64,000 nt of DNA from Euryodendron excelsum (taxonomy: Eukaryota > Streptophyta > Magnoliopsida > Ericales > Pentaphylacaceae): assembly GCA_033060915.1 (NCBI GenBank), contig CM065384.1:14545001-14609000 (forward strand), read 5' to 3'. This document shows, one piece after another, positions 20,823 through 32,074 of this stretch (positions are counted from its first letter, which is position 1; the number at the start of each line of letters is the position of its first letter). Below the pieces are notes generated by a model, which was not told the DNA's origin, ran no database searches, and was given only the letters and a program-made list of their open reading frames with translations. Both the position numbers and the translations under genes were made by a program.

Positions 20823-23131
20823 TATACACTCATACACACCCCTATACACTCATACACTAGCCTTCAACCCTCCTTTGAAGACTTGAAGAGCTGCAATCTA
20901 AAGTTTGAAGATAACTCTTGAAGATTGAAGATAAAGATCAAGACGAAAACCGAAGACCGAAGACAAGCAAGGCACGCAAAATAAAGAAGACATTCTGTAG
21001 GCTTTCATTTTACGTTTTTGCAATTCCCCCCTCTCTCTTCTCTCTCCTAACCCACTTGGGTTTTCTCTATTTTAATCCCCCATCTCTTTCCCCCCTTTCT
21101 TTGCATGCTTGAAACAAGGGGACTCTTGGTCCATGTGTAGGATTAGACTATCAGAGGGTCATCGTGTCGGGGGCTTTCCTTTAGGCTAACCGGAGACCAC
21201 GTGGGTTCAGCCCCCTTGATTATGTAGTGAAGCCTTAACCTTGTATGTTCACGACCCCGAAATTGCATTGTGCATATCGTGATCTTGCATTTTCCAAAAA
21301 TTGTTTTCAAAGTTGTTTTCAAAATTGTTTTCAAAATCGCATCAAAATCTCCTTTTCAAAAACTTGTTTTCAAAATCACAATCCTAGGATGATTCTAGCC
21401 TTTCCATGGCTAGGGTTGCTTTAGGAAAGTGTTACAATTAAAGTGACTTTTATGGTCCATATTTTCAAACCTTTGTTATTTTCAAAACTACTTTCCTAAA
21501 GTGGTACTAGCCTTCTTATGGTTAGAATTGCTTTAGGAAAGTGTGACATTTTTATACCTTCTAAAAACTCTCTTTTCAAAAGTCTCTCTTCCTAAAAATC
21601 TCTTCTCCAACATGCTTCCCAAAAACTCTTCTTTCCAAAATTGTTTTCAAAAACTCCCTCCAAAGATCTATTTTTCCAAACTTCCTTTGTCAACCCCTTT
21701 TCAAAACGCTCTCTTCAAAGTCCACTTTCCAAAAATGTTCCCTAGGTCTCTTTCCTAGAAAAACTCTCTCTAAAAATCTTTCTAAAAACTCTCCTTCCAA
21801 AATCTTTCTTCTAGAAACTCTCCTCTAGGATTTTCCTTCTAAAATCTTCGTTTCCAAAAGCAAACTTTTCAAAAACTCCTTCTCTTTAAAAATCTCTTTC
21901 CAAAAACTCTACCTTTAAATTCACTTTCTAAAAACTCCTCTCTAGGTTTCCTTTCCAAAAATCCCTCTTTCCAAAAAATGCACTTTCCAAAAACTCTTTT
22001 CTTAGAGCCTACGTCAAGCCCTAAAACCCATGATTAGGAAACCCTAATTTTCTTTCCAAAAACATGGTTTTCAAACTTGCCTTAAGACCTAAGTTTCCAA
22101 AACATCTTGTTTTCACATTCAAACAATACATATTTCCAAAAAACCTATTTTTTACGTTAAAACTATAGCCTTCCAAATCTAGGGTTTCTAAAACCTCTCT
22201 TTCCAAATCCTTGTCAATTCCAATCTTCCCTTTAGGAAACCAAATCAAATCCTCTCGTTTAGGAAACCAAATCCAATCCTCCGTTTTTGGAAACAAAATC
22301 AAACCTTCTCTTTTAGAAACAAAATCCAATCCTTTCCTAATCCAAATCTTTCCTTGTTCCCCTCTTTCCTAATTTCCTACCTTCCTAAATCATATGTTTT
22401 CTAAAGCTTTCAAATCTTTCCTTAAACGTTAAGCTTCCAAATCTTTCCTAATTCAACCCTTTCCTAACTTTATCCCTTTCCAAATCTCAACTTTCCAAAT
22501 CTAAGTTTTCAAACCTTCCCTAAATTCAAACCTTTCCTAATTTCAAGATTTTCTAAAACTCAAACTCTAAAACTTTTTAAATCTTAAACTTTCTAAATTT
22601 CAAAATCTTTCCAAATTCAAAGCTTTCCAAGTTCAAAACTTTCTTAAGTTAAGACTTTCTAAATCTAAAACTTTCTAAATTCTAAACTTTTCTAAAATTT
22701 CAAATCTTTCCAAATTTCAAAATTTTCTAAACTTAAAACTTTCTTGTTTTCAAAACTACCTTCTTTTCTAAACTTTCCAAAACTCCCCTATTTCAAAACA
22801 TTTCAAATTCAAAACTTTCCTAAGTTGAAAACTTTCCTAATTCCAAAACTTTCCTAAAATGACACTTTCCTAATTTGAAAACTTTCCTAATTCGAAACTC
22901 TCCTAAATCGGACATTTCCTAATTCGAACCTTTCCTAAGTCCTATCTTTCCTAAAACTCTTCCAAGTCAACTCTTTCCTAAGTCCCTTCTCTTTCCTAAG
23001 TCTAGGTTTCCTAAAACCAAGTTTTCCAAAGTCAAGTCTTTTCAAATCTTCCAATCAAAGTTCAATCTTTCAATATTCTAATCCAATTTTCAATTCAATC
23101 TCTTTCTTCCAATCAAACATTCTATCTTCTA

Positions 23132-23184
23132 TCGGACTTTTGTCCGAACTACGACTGACCTGATTTCTCCAAAAGGATACGTAG
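23132..23184 (+). other. conserved double hairpin of the LTR (CGGAC and CTACG stems)
   Basis: CGGAC (23133-23137) pairs with GTCCG (23142-23146). Directly after, CTACG (23149-23153) pairs with CGTAG (23180-23184). The block is kept in all downstream LTR copies (about 39325, 43991, 46745, 54582 and 56146). Confidence 0.65.
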
Positions 23185-23793
23185 GCAACCCTCATGGGTG
23201 CGGTCACAACTTCTTTCAAATTTCAAATTCCTTCATATTTTCCAAATCTCAAATTCCACAATCTTTTTAAATCTCCAATCTATTTTCAAACTTCCAATTT
23301 CAAATTTCTATTTTCAAATCCCCTTTTCTCAAATCTCTTTTCAATTTCAATTTCAAATCTATCCTTTCAAATCTCTTTTCTAAAATCAAATCAAATTCTT
23401 CGAGTCCTGAATCTATTTTTAAATCAAGTCTTATGTTGTACTTACATCTCATGCATCATTTCTTTTCAAACATTGTTTTTCTAGAGTGAATAGAATTAAA
23501 CGTTAGTTAGTTAAAGACTCTCATAGGTGAATATGGGGTAGATTGACATGTAGGTACCGAAAGGGCGGGGTAGGGTGATGGCTTAGTGCGTCTTCCCTAC
23601 ACGTAACCAACCTCCGAACCTGAATCACTGTTTTCAAAGACCAAAGGAGTTATTTTTCTAAAAAGGGCTAAATATTTTTCAAAGGTTATCAAACAACCTG
23701 TTTTCTTAAAAACCCTCTCTTGCGGAGATATTTTCAAAATCATTTTTCAAAAACCCTAAGTGTAGTTTTCGGATTATTCTTAGTTTTTAGGTG

Positions 23794-23829
23794 AACTAAC
23801 TCACCTTAATCAAGTTAGTTGGCGACTCC
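23794..23829 (+). other. hairpin followed by PBS-like TGGCGACTCC inside the LTR
   Basis: Arm AACTAACT (23794-23801) pairs with AGTTAGTT (23813-23820). TGGCGACTCC (23820-23829) follows, about 150 bases before the LTR end and similar to the true PBS. Other copies have ACCTAACT and AGTTAGGT, one compensatory pair different. Confidence 0.65.
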
Positions 23830-23981
23830 AATCTTTTTCAAAAGCCCTTTATTCAAATCAATTTTCAATTCAAACCTAGTCGCACTCATTCTTCTAGGAG
23901 GGTGAGTTCTAACGAGAGAGTACATCATTTTTCCCGCTTGTGTGAGTGTTCCTCAAGTGCGAAAAATCTGGGCGCGACAGC

Positions 23982-23999
23982 TGACGACTCTACTGGGGA
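23982..23999 (+). other. primer binding site of E2
   Basis: TGACGACTCTACTGGGGA starts two bases after the LTR end. It corresponds to the TGGCGACTC-type PBS described for Ogre elements, complementary to the 3' end of tRNA-Arg, with one change (G to A). It primes minus-strand synthesis. Confidence 0.8.
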
Positions 24000-25426
24000 C
24001 ACTTAGAGGGTTAGGCCGTAGTCATGTTTCTTTACCCTTCACCCCTGTAGAGTCTTCAACTAACTTGGTTCAATCCTATTCACTTTAAATTTTCAAAACT
24101 AAATTTTCAAAATTGTTTTCAAAAAACATGCATTTATTCATATTATCTTATATTGTGTTTGTCATCCACATATTAAAACTTGCATCTTTGTTTTGTAGGT
24201 ACACATTTTGTTTAAATTTTATTAACTGCTTTGCATGAATGTGATGTACAGGATGAATGGGAGTTGTTGGGCCCTTTCCTCCACTTTTAAAAATCACACA
24301 CACACTGCATGTGCACTTGCATTCTGCATACTTGCATTATTACCCTGATATGTCCTTTCTAGTTAGAAAGGGGGAACGGTATATTGGTTGTGGGCAAGAT
24401 GCTGTATCAGTTTCTTCACCTACGGCCTCTTGATGGTTCCCCTGCTTGAATCACCGACCGATCATGGCACCACCTCGGGGAGTGGGCCTAGGTTTGAAGA
24501 TCCGAGGACCGAGCCTTTTTAGGACGCATTAGTCAACCCTCAACCTCATACTCATATAGACACCTTGCATAGCTGAACCTCTGCCGGATTTAAGACACGA
24601 GCACCGTTTTCAAAATCACGGAGGAAAGGGTGACTGCTCTTGCTTTTATTTATACCTGTATATTCCTGCTGTTATAATTCCTGTATTCATACTGTTATAA
24701 TGCCTGTTTAACTGCTCATGCATGCACGTTTATCTTGCTAGTGCATTCTCTCCTTATACTCTTTGCATACCCATATTCATGCATTCAATATTCCATGTCA
24801 AGACAAGAATTCTAAGTAACTCAAGTCACTGCATTCTTATGCATATGATCAACCCATTGAGAGCGATACCACAATCACTCTCTCTTGCATTAAACCTACC
24901 CAAACCTTAAGGGTTCCCGTGTAACCTTAAGGACTCATTGCGTGCATCTCAATTCATTCCATAAGAGGGGCCCCAATCCCTTTATGCTCACGGAGATAGG
25001 ATTGCCATGAAGATAAGAGGCAACCAATCAGCAAGGTCCCTCAACAACCTCCTCGACATCAAATCCAACGAAGGCGGATCCGAAGACTCAAGAGTAGTTT
25101 AGGTTTTCCCTTTGTAAAAGTAGATAGGTGGAAGTCCCAAGGACAATGTCCCCCCTCCCCCTATTAAAATGTATCTCAATTCTTTTGTACATTAAACTTA
25201 AAATAATGTACTTCTTTATTTTTACGAATAAATGTGTGGATGGCTGAAGGCTCCTACCTAGCGGTAAGGTGTCTGCAGACAGGGGCAAATCCCCTATCTC
25301 CAAGAGTGGGCTAATACATCATGGCTGGTTTCCCTCCTAAAGAAGAGCACCCTAGGGCATGCATTGCATAGAATTCTCCAAGAACTGAACCCTCATTTGT
25401 AACCGTTGTCGTCATTGTTATAGGTA
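24000..25426 (+). other. 5' leader of E2
   Basis: Non-coding leader between PBS and gag. From about 24650 it is collinear with E1 5306-6034. Bases 25410-25423 (CATTGTTATAG) look like a splice acceptor four bases before the gag ATG. I see no extra ORF1 of the kind reported upstream of gag in Ogre. Confidence 0.7.
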
Positions 25427-26020
25427 ATGAATACTGGTCCAACATCTTCCATAATAGTGAAGGTCATGGTTCACAAGCTTCAGGAGAATATACCATTGGA
25501 TCCCCTGCGCAACCCACTTACGGCAATTCCAGAAGGGATAATTCATGCCCAAGAAGAGCCCAAATACCAAGATCATTCCTTCCTAACCACGTAATCCTAT
25601 CAACCCGACATGGACCTAACCATAGAAACTTTACCGGACCCTTCCCGTTATCACCTTGCCCTTACTACATTATATCGAACCTGAACCTATAATGGCTATG
25701 GCTCGACCTGAACCTCAAACCAACATCCAAGGAGTATACGACCTAAGCTACCTGTAGTCTTGCCAAAGAAGCCAATTGTGCCCACCACCCTACCCATCCT
25801 CACCAACCCTATAAGTCCAAGGATAATTCTTCTCCATTGCAACCCAACCGCCAATACCTAGTCTTCATAATGTCCCATGGAATTACCCACCTGATGGGGG
25901 CACCGGTGAACCCGTGGCAGAAATAGGGGGAATGACTCGGTCAGGGCACCTCTATATCTCTGCTAAAATGGAAAGAAAAAGGAAGGGAAAGGATAAGGAG
26001 GGAGAATGCTCTAACCAACT
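25427..26020 (+). pseudogene. E2 gag remnant, mostly deleted
   Basis: ATG at 25427 opens MNTGPTSSIIVKVMVHK and stops at about 25590. Further on NYPPDGGTGEPVAEIGGMTR and SGHLYISAK are readable, which is the gag-protease junction phrase of Ogre/Tat elements. Between them only about 300 bases remain and no capsid helices or zinc knuckle are visible. Compare E1, which retains a CAYHLGGLGHDTKSC knuckle. The loss means E2 could not form particles by itself. Confidence 0.65.
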
Positions 26021-27215
26021 GACAGATTAAGAGATGTCAGAATTTGCCAAAGCTCTAGGGAAGGTTGACTACGACATCTTGGAATAACTTAGGAAAGCCC
26101 CAGCCCATATTTCGATGTTGGGTTTGTTGTTCACTTCTGAAGTGCATCGGGACGCTCTAATAAAGATCCTTAAGGATGCTCATGTGCCTGAGAGTTTCAC
26201 ACCAGATAACCTACATAACATGGTGAGCCTCATCATGGCTCCAAACATCATCACCTTCTTTGATGACGAGATTCCTGCTGATGGAACAGGCCATACCCGG
26301 GCTCTGCATATCACTGTAAGAACAAGAGGAAGAATGGTAGCCAAAGTATTGATAGATAATGGGTCGGCGTTGAATGTGTGACCATATTCTACCCTGGAAA
26401 GGCTGGGAATGGACCAAACTTACTTAAAAAATAGTGGTATGATCATTCGTGCCTTTGACGGTTCTCGGAGGGAAGCTATAGGGGAAATTGAAATGCCTGT
26501 TAAGATAGGACCAGTAACCTTCACAATTAAATTCCAAGTCTTACATATTCCGACGGTCTACAATCTGCTATTAGGAAGGCCTTGGATTCATTCAGCGGGT
26601 GCAGTTCCTTCTAGCCTTCATCAGAAAGTCAAGTTCATCGTGGGCTCCAAGCTAATCTCTATTTTTGCAAAAAAAGAGCTCGCTGTATACAAAGCTGATA
26701 TGGTTACATCTGACACCGAATTACCCTCTTGCTTTCAGTCATTCGAGTATATCACTGTTGTACAGAAAGAAGATCAAGTAGAGCCAAAATATTCCAAGAA
26801 CTCTCAGATGATAGTACGATACTTTAAAGCAAACGGTTTCCATCCGGGCAAAGGCCTAGGGAGATGTTTACAAGGAAGACCTGAAGTCGTAGAAATACCA
26901 TCGGCTGAACCCACCTTTGGGTTGGGATTGAAACCCATGAGAAAGGAGAAAATAGAAGCAGTGCGGAAGAAGAGGGCTGAAAGGAAAGCTGTCGTGGAAC
27001 TCTCGAGCCAATTCAAGCAGTTGGACATGGGGAAAGGAATGTCTACAGCAAATAGGAAGAAGAGAAAAGTCCAAGAAGAAGTGCCCGTCATGATAGCTAA
27101 CCTTGGAATAACTCAAGACGGATCCATTCGAGTGATGCTGCCAGGCAAAAATTTGCATAATTGGGCTAGTAAAGACATCATCCGTGCTCGGAAGTTTCAG
27201 TACAAAGCTTATTAG
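26021..27215 (+). pseudogene. E2 aspartic protease and G-patch region
   Basis: One frame runs with stops at about 26028, 26085 and 26379. In order: KAPAHISMLGLLFTSEVHRD, a linker, the catalytic LIDNGSALNV (near 26350) with the Asp present, VLHIPTVYNLLLGRPWIH (typical flap and C-terminal part, near 26550), then GFHPGKGLGRCLQGRPEV (near 26840), a G-patch. The final part is basic (KEKIEAVRKKRAERK) and ends at 27213-27215. The protease cuts Gag-Pol; the G-patch after it is a known mark of Ogre-like elements and probably binds RNA. The main intact frame is 26409-27215. The stop at 26379 falls four residues after the catalytic motif. Confidence 0.9.
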
Positions 27216-27470
27216 AGCGAGATCCTGGAGCAACTGATTCGCCATAAACAAACTTTGTCCTTTTAATTTATTTATCTTAACTTTTTTTAAAAATCAAGTT
27301 ATCAACGAGAAAATATTCCTTTCTTGTTTGATTCATTGTACACTATTTTCCATGCTAGGGACCCTTGCATCCGATATCTTACTCAGCTAATCCAAAGAAT
27401 GCCAATCTTGATAAATGATGACTTGAACACCGAGTTTGATTACCGATAACTGGGAATTAAAGAAGATGTA
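27216..27470 (+). other. interval between protease and RT, candidate intron
   Basis: About 250 bases of AT-rich sequence with no conserved coding. Ogre elements are known to have a spliced intron between protease and RT. A donor-like GT lies near 27257 and an acceptor-like TTTTCCATGCTAG ends near 27358. That this interval is spliced is inference. Confidence 0.5.
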
Positions 27471-29520
27471 AATTTTTCAGAGGAAGTGCCAGAGGAAATT
27501 CGGGAACAAATAGAAAGACATGAAAATCGTAATACCCCAAACATTAAGGAAACAGAAACCGTTAATTTGGGAAATGAAGGGGACCCAAAGGAGCTTAGAA
27601 TTGGTATAGGCTTAGATCAATGGCAGCGCAAAGAATTATTGGAATTATTGCGTGCATACTTGGATGTTTTCACGTGGTCCTATTAAGACATGCCCGGGCT
27701 GGATAAATCCATTGTGGAACATCGATTACCCTTGAACCCACAGGTGAAACCCTTTAAGCAGAAGCTAAGAAGATTGAAGCCTGAATGGAGCTTGAAGATC
27801 AAAGAGGAGGTGATTAAACAACTCCAGGCAGGATTCCTGCAAGTAGTAGAGTATCCCCAATGGCTAGCTAATATTGTCCCGGTACCTAAGAAAGATGGCA
27901 AGGTGCGGATGTGTATTGACTTTTGGGACCTCAACAGGGCTAGTCCAAAGGATGATTTTCCTCTCTCACACATAGACTTGCTTGTTGACAACACGGCCGG
28001 TCATGGAATGTTTTCCTTCATGGATGATTTTTCAGGATATAATCAGATCAAGCTGACTGAGGAGGATCGAGAGAAGACTGCTTTCATTACCCCCTAGGGA
28101 GTATACTGTTATAAAGTCATGCCATTCGGACTTCGCAATGCAGGGGCAACCTACCAAAAGGCCATGGTAACCTTATTCCATGACATGATGCATCAGGAAG
28201 TAGAGATCTATGTGGATGACATGATCGTCAAGTCCAAGCAGCGGAAGGACCACCTGTTCAACTTGCGGAGGGTGTTTGACCGCCTCTGTAGGTATCAGCT
28301 TAAGCTAAATCCTGCCAAATGCACATTCGGAGTATCTTTAGGGAAGCTGCTAGGGTTTATAGTCAATGAAAAGGGGATAGAGGTTGATCCTGCCAAAATA
28401 AAGTCCATTGTTGAAATGCCTACACCAAAGGGCGAAAAGGAGGTTCGATCTTTTCTAGGAAAATTAAACTTTATCAGCAGGTTCATCGCCCAAATGACTC
28501 ACCTGTGCGAGCCTATTTTCAAGCTCCTTAAAAAAGACATTCCAAAAGAGTGGGATGATAATTGTCAAATAGTTTTTGAGAAAATTAAAGAATATCTTCG
28601 GAACCCCCCTGTCCTAGTGGCACCAACCCCGAGACGTCCTTTGTTAATGTATATGTCAGTGTTAGATACTTCCATGGGAAGCGTCTTAGGGCAGCATGAT
28701 GAAACGGGAAGAAAATAGCAAGCCATTTATTACCTCGGTAAGAAATTTCTGCCGTACGAAGCAAAGTATTCCGATCTCGAGAAAACCTGCTACGTATTAG
28801 CCTGGGCAACTCGCAGGCTTCGACACTACATGCTTTATCATACCACCATCCTCATCTCTCAAATGGGTCCCCTCAAGTATATATTCGAGAAACCAACCCT
28901 ATCCAGCAGAATTACTCGATGGCACATGATTCTGTCAGAATTCAACATTGTGTTCATTACCAGTAAAGCAATCAAGGGGCAGGTGATAGCTGATTATCTG
29001 GCCGAGAATCCTATTGATGATTATCAATCCATGGAGCTCCAATTTCCTGATGAAAATATACTATGCTTTGATGGTGCATCTTAAGAGCAAGAACCAGCCG
29101 GGTGGAAGATGTTTTTTGACAGCGCTGCTAACAAAAGGGGAGCCAGCATTGTGGCAGTAGTAGTGTCAAGAACAGGCAGTCATTATCCTATTGTGGTTAA
29201 GCTACAACTTGAACTCTGCACCAATAACATCGCCGAATATGAGGCTTGCATTCTGGGACTAAGATTGGCATTAGAAATGAAGATTGATGAATTGGTTGTT
29301 CTCGGCGATTCAGATCTGGTCATTCAGCAATCCAGTGACGTGTACCAAACTCGAGATACTAAACTTTCCCCGTATCATCAACAGGTCAAAGATTTGTGTC
29401 AGCTATTCAAAAGCATGGATTTTCGTCACGTACCCCGAGTTGAGAACAGCTTTGCTGATGCCTTAGCTACGTTAGCTGCAACAATCAAGGTCGATAGGGG
29501 CACTGAAATCCCCCCTCTAT
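27471..29520 (+). pseudogene. E2 reverse transcriptase, RNase H and second (archaeal-type) RNase H
   Basis: A single frame runs 27471-29520 with only a few stops (about 27684, 28095, 28716, 29082). RT shows VPKKDGKVRMCIDF, FMDDFSGYNQI, MPFGLRNAGATYQ and the catalytic YVDDMIVKS (28209-28220). The first RNase H follows (YEAKYSDLEKTCYVLAWATR), with the connection ITRWHMILSEFNI and VIADYLAENP. A second RNase H then shows FFDSAANKRGAS, NNIAEYEACILGLRLA and VLGDSDLVIQQ, with the Asp, Glu and Asp positions kept, ending ENSFADALATLA. This second domain is a known trait of Tat-clade elements. RT and RNase H copy element RNA into DNA. The stops make the copy inactive, but its catalytic residues are unchanged. 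Confidence 0.95.
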
Positions 29521-30834
29521 AGATCTTTACCAGGGATGTCCCCTCCTATTGCCTGCATACAACTATTGAACCCCACGAGAAACCATGGTTTTATGACATC
29601 TAGAGGTATATCCAAGCCAGGACGTTCCTCGATGCAGTAACACAACATGATAGGAAGACCATTTTTCGTTTGGCGGGACACTACTTCATGGCTGGAAATG
29701 AGCTTTTCAGGAGATCATGGTTTGGACCTCTAAGATGTGTCAATACCACCGAAGCCAAAGTTATTATGGAGGAAGTGCACGAGGGAGTTTGCGGTTCCCA
29801 CATGAATGGCCACACGCTTGCAAAGAAGATTCTCCGGACAGGGTATTACTGGTCAACAATGGAGTCAGATTGCATTATATACGTTCTTCAGTGTCCAAAT
29901 GTTAGATACACGGGGATAAGATCAAAGCACCACCGACTAAGCTCCATTCTATGTCAGCCTCATGGCCTTTTTCTATGTGGGGGATAGATATGATTGGTCC
30001 AATCATTCCTAAAGCTTCCAACGGCCATCGCTTCATCTTGGTCGCCATTGATTATTTCACTAAATGGGTAGAAGTCGTTTCTTATGTTCATGTCACTAAA
30101 AGGGTTGTGGAAAGGTTCATAAAAAATCATATCATTTGCCAGTATGGTATTCCCGAGTCACTCATTACCGATAATGCTTCCAATCTGAACAACGAGTTGA
30201 TGTCAAAGCTATGCCAAACATTTCGTATTACACATCGGAATTCGGTCACCTACCGACCTCAGATGAATGGAGCAGTAGAAGCAGCTAACAAGAACATTAA
30301 GAGAATACTCCGAAAAATGATTGACAACTACAGAGATTGGCATGAGAAACTTCCTTTGCATTGATGGCTTACCAAACTACTATAAGGGTCTCCACCGGAA
30401 GTACCGCTTTCGAGCTGGTCTATGGCACTGAGGCGGTCATCCCTGTTGAGATTGAGATTGAGATTCCTTCTTTACGGATCTTAGCAGAAACCAAACTAGA
30501 TGAAGCAGAATGGATTAAAGACCGGTATGCCCAACTCTGTTTGCTGGACAAGAAGTGGCTAGCTGCGGTTTATCACGCTCAATGTTACAGAAGGTGAATG
30601 GCCAGAACGTTTGATAAGAAAGTACAACCTCGATCGTTCCAACCATAAGATTTGTTGCTCAAGAAGGTGTTCCCCCATCAGAAGGCAACACAGGGGAAAT
30701 TTGCTCCAAAGTATGAGGGGCCATTCGTGGTAAAGAGGGTCCTGTTTGGAGGAGCTCTCGTTTTGGAGGAAATGGATGGCCAAGAATTCCCTAGCCCATT
30801 GAATTCAGATGCTGTCAAGCACTACTACATATGA
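29521..30834 (+). pseudogene. E2 integrase, two frame changes
   Basis: Segment 1 (to about 29900) has the N-terminal zinc-binding part: VHEGVCGSHMNGHTLAKKIL, GYYWSTM and QCPN; the first frame change falls at the second Cys position. Segment 2 (29951-30363) holds the core with WGIDMIGPI, LITDNASNLN and NGAVEAANKNIKR, so the D, D and E are all present. A second frame change near 30358 leads to segment 3 (30361-30834): YQTTIRVSTGSTAFELVYG, VIPVEIEI, and the C-terminal KYEGPFVVKRVL motif, ending SDAVKHYYI. There is one further stop near 30597. Integrase inserts the cDNA and creates the 5-bp target duplications seen here. No chromodomain is seen, as expected for Tat. Confidence 0.93.
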
Positions 30835-32070
30835 TGCCGAAAGTTAGGCCTTTGGTTTCTGTGGGGAAGCAATAAAATCTACTTTCTTCATTCTTCACTA
30901 ATCAATAAGGTAATGTTTCAAGGGTAAAGCTCTATGGACTAAACAATCTAATTCTAGGATGACAAGAGGCCCTCGTTTCATTTTCTATCCAATTAAAATG
31001 CATATATATAACCTTTGCCAAACCCTTAGTGCCGATTACTTTCTTTCAGAAACATTCCCCAACGAAGTGATCATGTTAAGTTAAAGTAGAGGCACTTCAG
31101 ATATACATAAAAAAAAAAAAAAAAGGGAAAAAAGCCCTTGAAGTATTACTTTGAGTTCGCACAAACATTGGTATTAACGTTGTTGGTAAAAAAAATAAAA
31201 AAATCATTGACGGTGAAAGATGAGAAGACGCGAAAAAGTGCTACTAAACCAAAAATCATTGACGGTGATCACTAGTAGAATGGTAGGCTTGATCCTTTTC
31301 TTTTTTCTTTCAAGAGTAAAAAACCACACTACAAACCCTAAAAGTCCTTTCAGATTAAAGTTAAATTGATTAGTCCAAATGAGCTTACTAAAATATGCCG
31401 TTGGCTGGAGAATGATGCAAGTAGCGTTTAAGAGCTTCTCAACAGAAACCGGAGACCAAGCTGAGGAAAGAGAGAGAAAGGAGAGAAAAAAGTTAAGCGC
31501 TTCCTAAGGATGCAGTGAAAACCCGAAAGGGCGCCGTAGGTAAAAAAAAAGTAGGGATGTGGCAAGATACAAAACTGTTGACCCTGGCGAAAACCTGCGA
31601 AGGCGCCTTGGTGCAAAAATGACAGAGTTGGGACTGGTGAAAACCTCCAGGGGCACTAGTAGTAAAAATAGCAAAAAAAAAAAAAAAAAAAAGGGGAGGG
31701 TTGGGAGCAAGAGATTTAGATGTAAGAAATAGCTCAAGCGTCTGCATTCCCCAGAAGTTAATGTATGAAAGCAACAGTGTAAAAGTCGGAAGGCGTCTCG
31801 AAAGGCATTCTCCGACTTAGCCCAGCTAGGATTAAAGGAAATAGGGGTTCCTTTCGCGGGACAATCAGTGAGTTAGAGAATCAAACAAAAGGGAGTTATT
31901 CTTCGTTAAGCTGTGATTTTCATTTAACTTTCCCCAAATTTGTTGCTATACTAATCATACTGGAAAACCATATCAAAAGTACGAGAGGTCATGAATTCAT
32001 AAGACACAACGAGGCATAATACTAAACAAAGTTTGTTTTTTTTTACAAATACAGAAATCAGTAAATCTAA
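30835..32070 (+). other. E2 region between integrase and the antisense ORF
   Basis: Non-coding. It holds A runs (about 31109-31125 and 31672-31694) and three diverged units with the core GTGAAAACC followed by GGCGCC-like words (about 31516-31665). It parallels E1 10430-10680. The minus-strand open frames here are poly-T artefacts. Confidence 0.7.
31516..31665 (+). repeat. three diverged GTGAAAACC units in the E2 3' region
   Basis: GTGAAAACCCGAAAGGGCGC (from about 31516), GCGAAAACCTGCGAAGGCGC (from about 31588) and GTGAAAACCTCCAGGGGCAC (from about 31638) recur, each followed by a short A-rich stretch. This fits the hypervariable 3' region of Tat elements. Confidence 0.65.
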
Positions 32071-32074
32071 GAGC

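Larger units (their letters stand above)
18976..23979 (+). repeat. 5' LTR of E2 (5004 bp)
   Basis: Begins TGTAAGCACCC, ends GGGCGCGACA. Order inside: 81-bp array (19158-19754), U3 blocks with repeated TGACCATTTTGCCCC, palindromes (20558-20657), TATA box (20671), AAACCCTA words and purine-rich transcribed leader, a conserved block near 21130-21300, about 2.1 kb of C/T-rich low-complexity DNA built from TTCAAAACTTTCCTAA-like phrases (21300-23460), the CGGAC hairpin (23132-23184), and a second hairpin with a PBS-like word (23794-23829). The open frames within it have no protein motif. Confidence 0.95.

Noticed and set aside
21300..23460. Plus-strand ORFs with Ser/Phe/Lys-rich peptides in the LTR middle
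   Set aside because: They come from C/T-rich low-complexity DNA, change frame between copies, and show no conserved protein.
24720..24910. Upstream ORF1 of Ogre type in the E2 leader
   Set aside because: Only a short open frame, not conserved in the matching E1 leader, with no recognisable motif.
26804..27251. Minus-strand open frames opposite the protease and G-patch region
   Set aside because: They are shadows of a clearly conserved plus-strand coding frame.
31493..31774. Minus-strand ORFs rich in Phe and Leu after integrase
   Set aside because: Produced by A runs on the plus strand; no motif, and no counterpart in E1.
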